Below, piece after piece: positions 62,601 to 64,000 of a stretch of DNA of 64,000 nucleotides. Position numbers and translations under genes: made by a program. Source of the DNA: Pseudomonadales bacterium (lineage in GTDB: Bacteria; Pseudomonadota; Gammaproteobacteria; Pseudomonadales; Ketobacteraceae); NCBI GenBank assembly GCA_020062665.1, contig JAGUVW010000022.1, positions 1-64,000 of the forward strand, in the 5' to 3' direction. Within the stretch, counting starts at the first letter, position 1; each line of letters opens with the position of its first letter. Under the pieces are notes generated by a model. It ran no database searches, had not been told where the DNA came from, and saw only the letters and a program-made list of their open reading frames with translations.

Positions 62601-63167
62601 TCAGGTCTTCGGCAACGTCACACCGGTCTGGCCCTGATACTTGCCGCCGCGATCCCGGTAGGAAGTCTCGCAGGGTTCATCAGACTGCAGGAACAGCATC
62701 TGCGCCACGCCTTCGTTGGCGTAGATTTTCGCCGGCAGCGTGGTGGTGTTGGAGAATTCCAGGGTCACATGGCCTTCCCACTCCGGCTCCAGCGGTGTCA
62801 CGTTGACGATGATGCCGCAGCGGGCGTAGGTGGATTTGCCCAGGCAGATGGTCAGCACGTCGCGGGGAATGCGGAAATATTCCACCGTGCGCGCCAGGGC
62901 AAACGAGTTGGGGGGAATGATGCAGACATCGCTTTCGATGTCCACGAAGCTCTTGTCCGAGAAGTCCTTGGGATCGACGGTGGCGGAATGGATGTTGGTG
63001 AACACCTTGAATTCCCGCGAACAGCGCACGTCGTAACCGTAGCTGGACGTGCCATAGGAAATGATGCGCTGGCCGTTGACGGTGCGCACCTGGCCCGGCT
63101 CGAAGGGCTCGATCATGCCGTGTTCTTGCGCCATGCGGCGGATCCAGCGATCGGACTTGATGGACAT
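62601..63167 (-). CDS. dcd: dCTP deaminase
   Basis: This 188-aa enzyme deaminates dCTP to dUTP for thymidylate synthesis. It begins [27 protein letters not shown] and has [14 protein letters not shown], the substrate-site [31 protein letters not shown] with the catalytic Glu, and a C-terminal [12 protein letters not shown]. The length is that of the standard trimeric Dcd. The start at 63167 is the family start; the open frame 35 codons further has no support. Confidence 0.96.
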   Translation of the reverse strand: MSIKSDRWIRRMAQEHGMIEPFEPGQVRTVNGQRIISYGTSSYGYDVRCSREFKVFTNIHSATVDPKDFSDKSFVDIESDVCIIPPNSFALARTVEYFRIPRDVLTICLGKSTYARCGIIVNVTPLEPEWEGHVTLEFSNTTTLPAKIYANEGVAQMLFLQSDEPCETSYRDRGGKYQGQTGVTLPKT

Positions 63168-63255
63168 CGGATTCAGACTCCCCGGAAATGGAAGGGCGCA
63201 TGATACAGGGTTTTGGCGCTGGCCAGAACCCCGCCCGCCCAGGGGAAACACCGGT

Positions 63256-63834
63256 TCAGCCGGCTTTGGCACCCAATTCCCCTGCCCTGGCCAGCCAACG
63301 CTGACGCTGCGCCTCCTCCGCCTTGATCACGGGCCCAAACAGATGGTGGCGCACCGGTTTGAAGCCGCAGAACGCCAGGGTGGCGGTATCCAGCTGTCGC
63401 ACCGCCGGCGCGCCCTGAAACAGGCGGAAATACCAGGGCGGCGTGTCCAGTGTCAGCAACAAGGTGGCGGTGCGGCCCTTCAGCAGCTGGTCGGGCCAGG
63501 TCTGTCCTTTTTCATAGCGGAACGCAAAACCCGGCAGAAAGGTGCGGTCGATCAGCCCTTTCAGCCGCGCCGGAATCGCGCCCCACCACACCGGTGCCAC
63601 CAGCACCAGATGCTCTGCCCACAGCAGCGCCTGCTGGAACGCCTGCAGATCCGGTTCCAGGGATCGGTTACGGTCGTAGCCCTCCGGCAGATCGCTGTCG
63701 AACTGCAGTTGAGCCAACGCCATTTGCTGAACCTCATGCTGCTGGCTTGCCTCCGTCGCATAGGCCGCCGCCAGACTCGCACACAGGCTGTTCTGCTTGG
63801 GATTGCCGTTCAGAATCAGGATACGTTTGCCCAT
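63256..63834 (-). CDS. Flavodoxin-fold NAD(P)H oxidoreductase (KefF/MdaB-like)
   Basis: This 192-aa Flavodoxin_2-family enzyme has the FMN/FAD phosphate region [21 protein letters not shown] and the motif [33 protein letters not shown] typical of NAD(P)H quinone reductases. It probably reduces quinones or other electrophiles by two electrons in the cytoplasm. A MerR-type promoter lies just upstream, and the tail of a probable MerR-family gene precedes it on the same strand, so it should be induced by a sensed electrophile or oxidant. Confidence 0.9.
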   Translation of the reverse strand: MGKRILILNGNPKQNSLCASLAAAYATEASQQHEVQQMALAQLQFDSDLPEGYDRNRSLEPDLQAFQQALLWAEHLVLVAPVWWGAIPARLKGLIDRTFLPGFAFRYEKGQTWPDQLLKGRTATLLLTLDTPPWYFRLFQGAPAVRQLDTATLAFCGFKPVRHHLFGPVIKAEEAQRQRWLARAGELGAKAG

Positions 63835-63863
63835 TGCCTACTCCTCGCATTGATTGCGACGGG

Positions 63864-63895
63864 AGTATGCACTCTGCCCTGCAGGGGAGAGTCAA
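63864..63895 (-). promoter_or_regulatory. MerR-type promoter/operator with overlong spacer
   Basis: On the minus strand TTGACT (63895-63890) and CATACT (63869-63864) are 20 bp apart, too far for normal sigma-70 use. The spacer is filled by a dyad (63871-63892; arms ACTCTxCCC/GGGxAGAGT around CTGCAG). This is the layout of promoters that MerR-family activators untwist. It reads into the oxidoreductase gene. Confidence 0.7.
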
Positions 63896-64000
63896 CCCGC
63901 CGTTTTCTGCAGGCTGGGGCAGGTTTCCATTTCGGCGATGCAGGCGTCGATGCGGGCGAGCTGATCTTCCAGCGCCTGGATCTCGCCGCGAAGGCGGGCT
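63892..64000 (-). CDS. C-terminal end of a probable MerR-family regulator
   Basis: A minus-strand frame enters from the right edge (first whole codon at 63999) and stops at 63892-63894. It gives 35 residues reading LRGEIQALEDQLARIDACIAEMETCPSLQKTAG after two more at the start. The heptad-like pattern fits the dimerisation coiled coil at the end of MerR-family proteins, and the MerR-type promoter directly downstream supports it. The DNA-binding part lies outside the window. The Cys pair near the end could sense redox or electrophiles, but that is inference. Confidence 0.6.
   Translation of the reverse strand, partial: ARLRGEIQALEDQLARIDACIAEMETCPSLQKTAG

Noticed and set aside
1-64000. CRISPR arrays, rRNA operons, insertion sequences or prophage
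   Set aside because: No regularly spaced repeats, rRNA sequence, transposase or phage structural genes were found anywhere in the window.

Overview
This window is bacterial chromosome, GC-rich and densely packed. It most resembles a free-living gammaproteobacterium of the Pseudomonadales/Oceanospirillales type. Pointers are the hda / CDP-alcohol phosphatidyltransferase / DUF2066 / purM / purN order, the LpoB and LPP20 lipoproteins, htpX, dcd, alaA, an OhrR/OspR-type regulator beside gpx, and 7TMR-DISM signalling proteins. I cannot name a genus. Nearly every base is coding. Many genes overlap by 4 bp (ATGA), and several convergent pairs overlap at their 3' ends.

Layout. 1-755 is an AT-richer accessory fringe with a truncated Tdi1/DUF1851-like gene and an orphan 120-aa gene. 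It abuts the 3' end of tRNA-Glu (756-831), a classic island boundary. 1.0-8.6 kb holds housekeeping and stress genes: an SMP-30-like protein, DUF962, GST, an OhrR-type regulator with a 2-Cys peroxidase, msrB and alaA. 7.9-10.2 kb has a FRAG1/DRAM-type membrane protein with a membrane-bound class III nucleotide cyclase. 10.4-15.6 kb is a tight three-gene operon of two divergent Hsp70 proteins and a DUF2760 membrane protein. It is followed by htpX.

16.9-33.9 kb is a complete glycogen/maltodextrin locus. One operon reads glgA, a PfkB-type kinase, an unknown 336-aa protein and gap. The others are pgi; glgB; an operon of glgC, GH57 and malQ; glgP; and glk. FNR/ANR-like boxes lie in the glgB-glgC and glgP-glk intergenic regions. 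Directly adjacent (33.9-42.1 kb) are hypE-hypF and a divergent hoxF-hoxU-hoxY-hoxH-hoxW operon for a group 3d bidirectional NAD-linked [NiFe] hydrogenase. Read together, the block could store glucose as glycogen, ferment it to NADH under oxygen limitation and vent electrons as H2. That is the most coherent multi-gene story in the window.

42.1-50.7 kb is regulatory: an AraC-type regulator, a hybrid sensor kinase, a GGDEF/EAL protein and a diguanylate cyclase. 50.7-55.9 kb holds hda, a CDP-alcohol phosphatidyltransferase, DUF2066, purM, purN and DUF3108. 55.9-59.3 kb is a four-gene lipoprotein operon (LPP20, LpoB, COG3014, LPP20). 59.6-62.4 kb encodes a 952-aa phytase-esterase-like/choice-of-anchor lipoprotein preceded by a good Pho box. 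62.6-64.0 kb has dcd, a flavodoxin-fold oxidoreductase with a MerR-type promoter, and the tail of a probable MerR-family regulator cut by the window edge.
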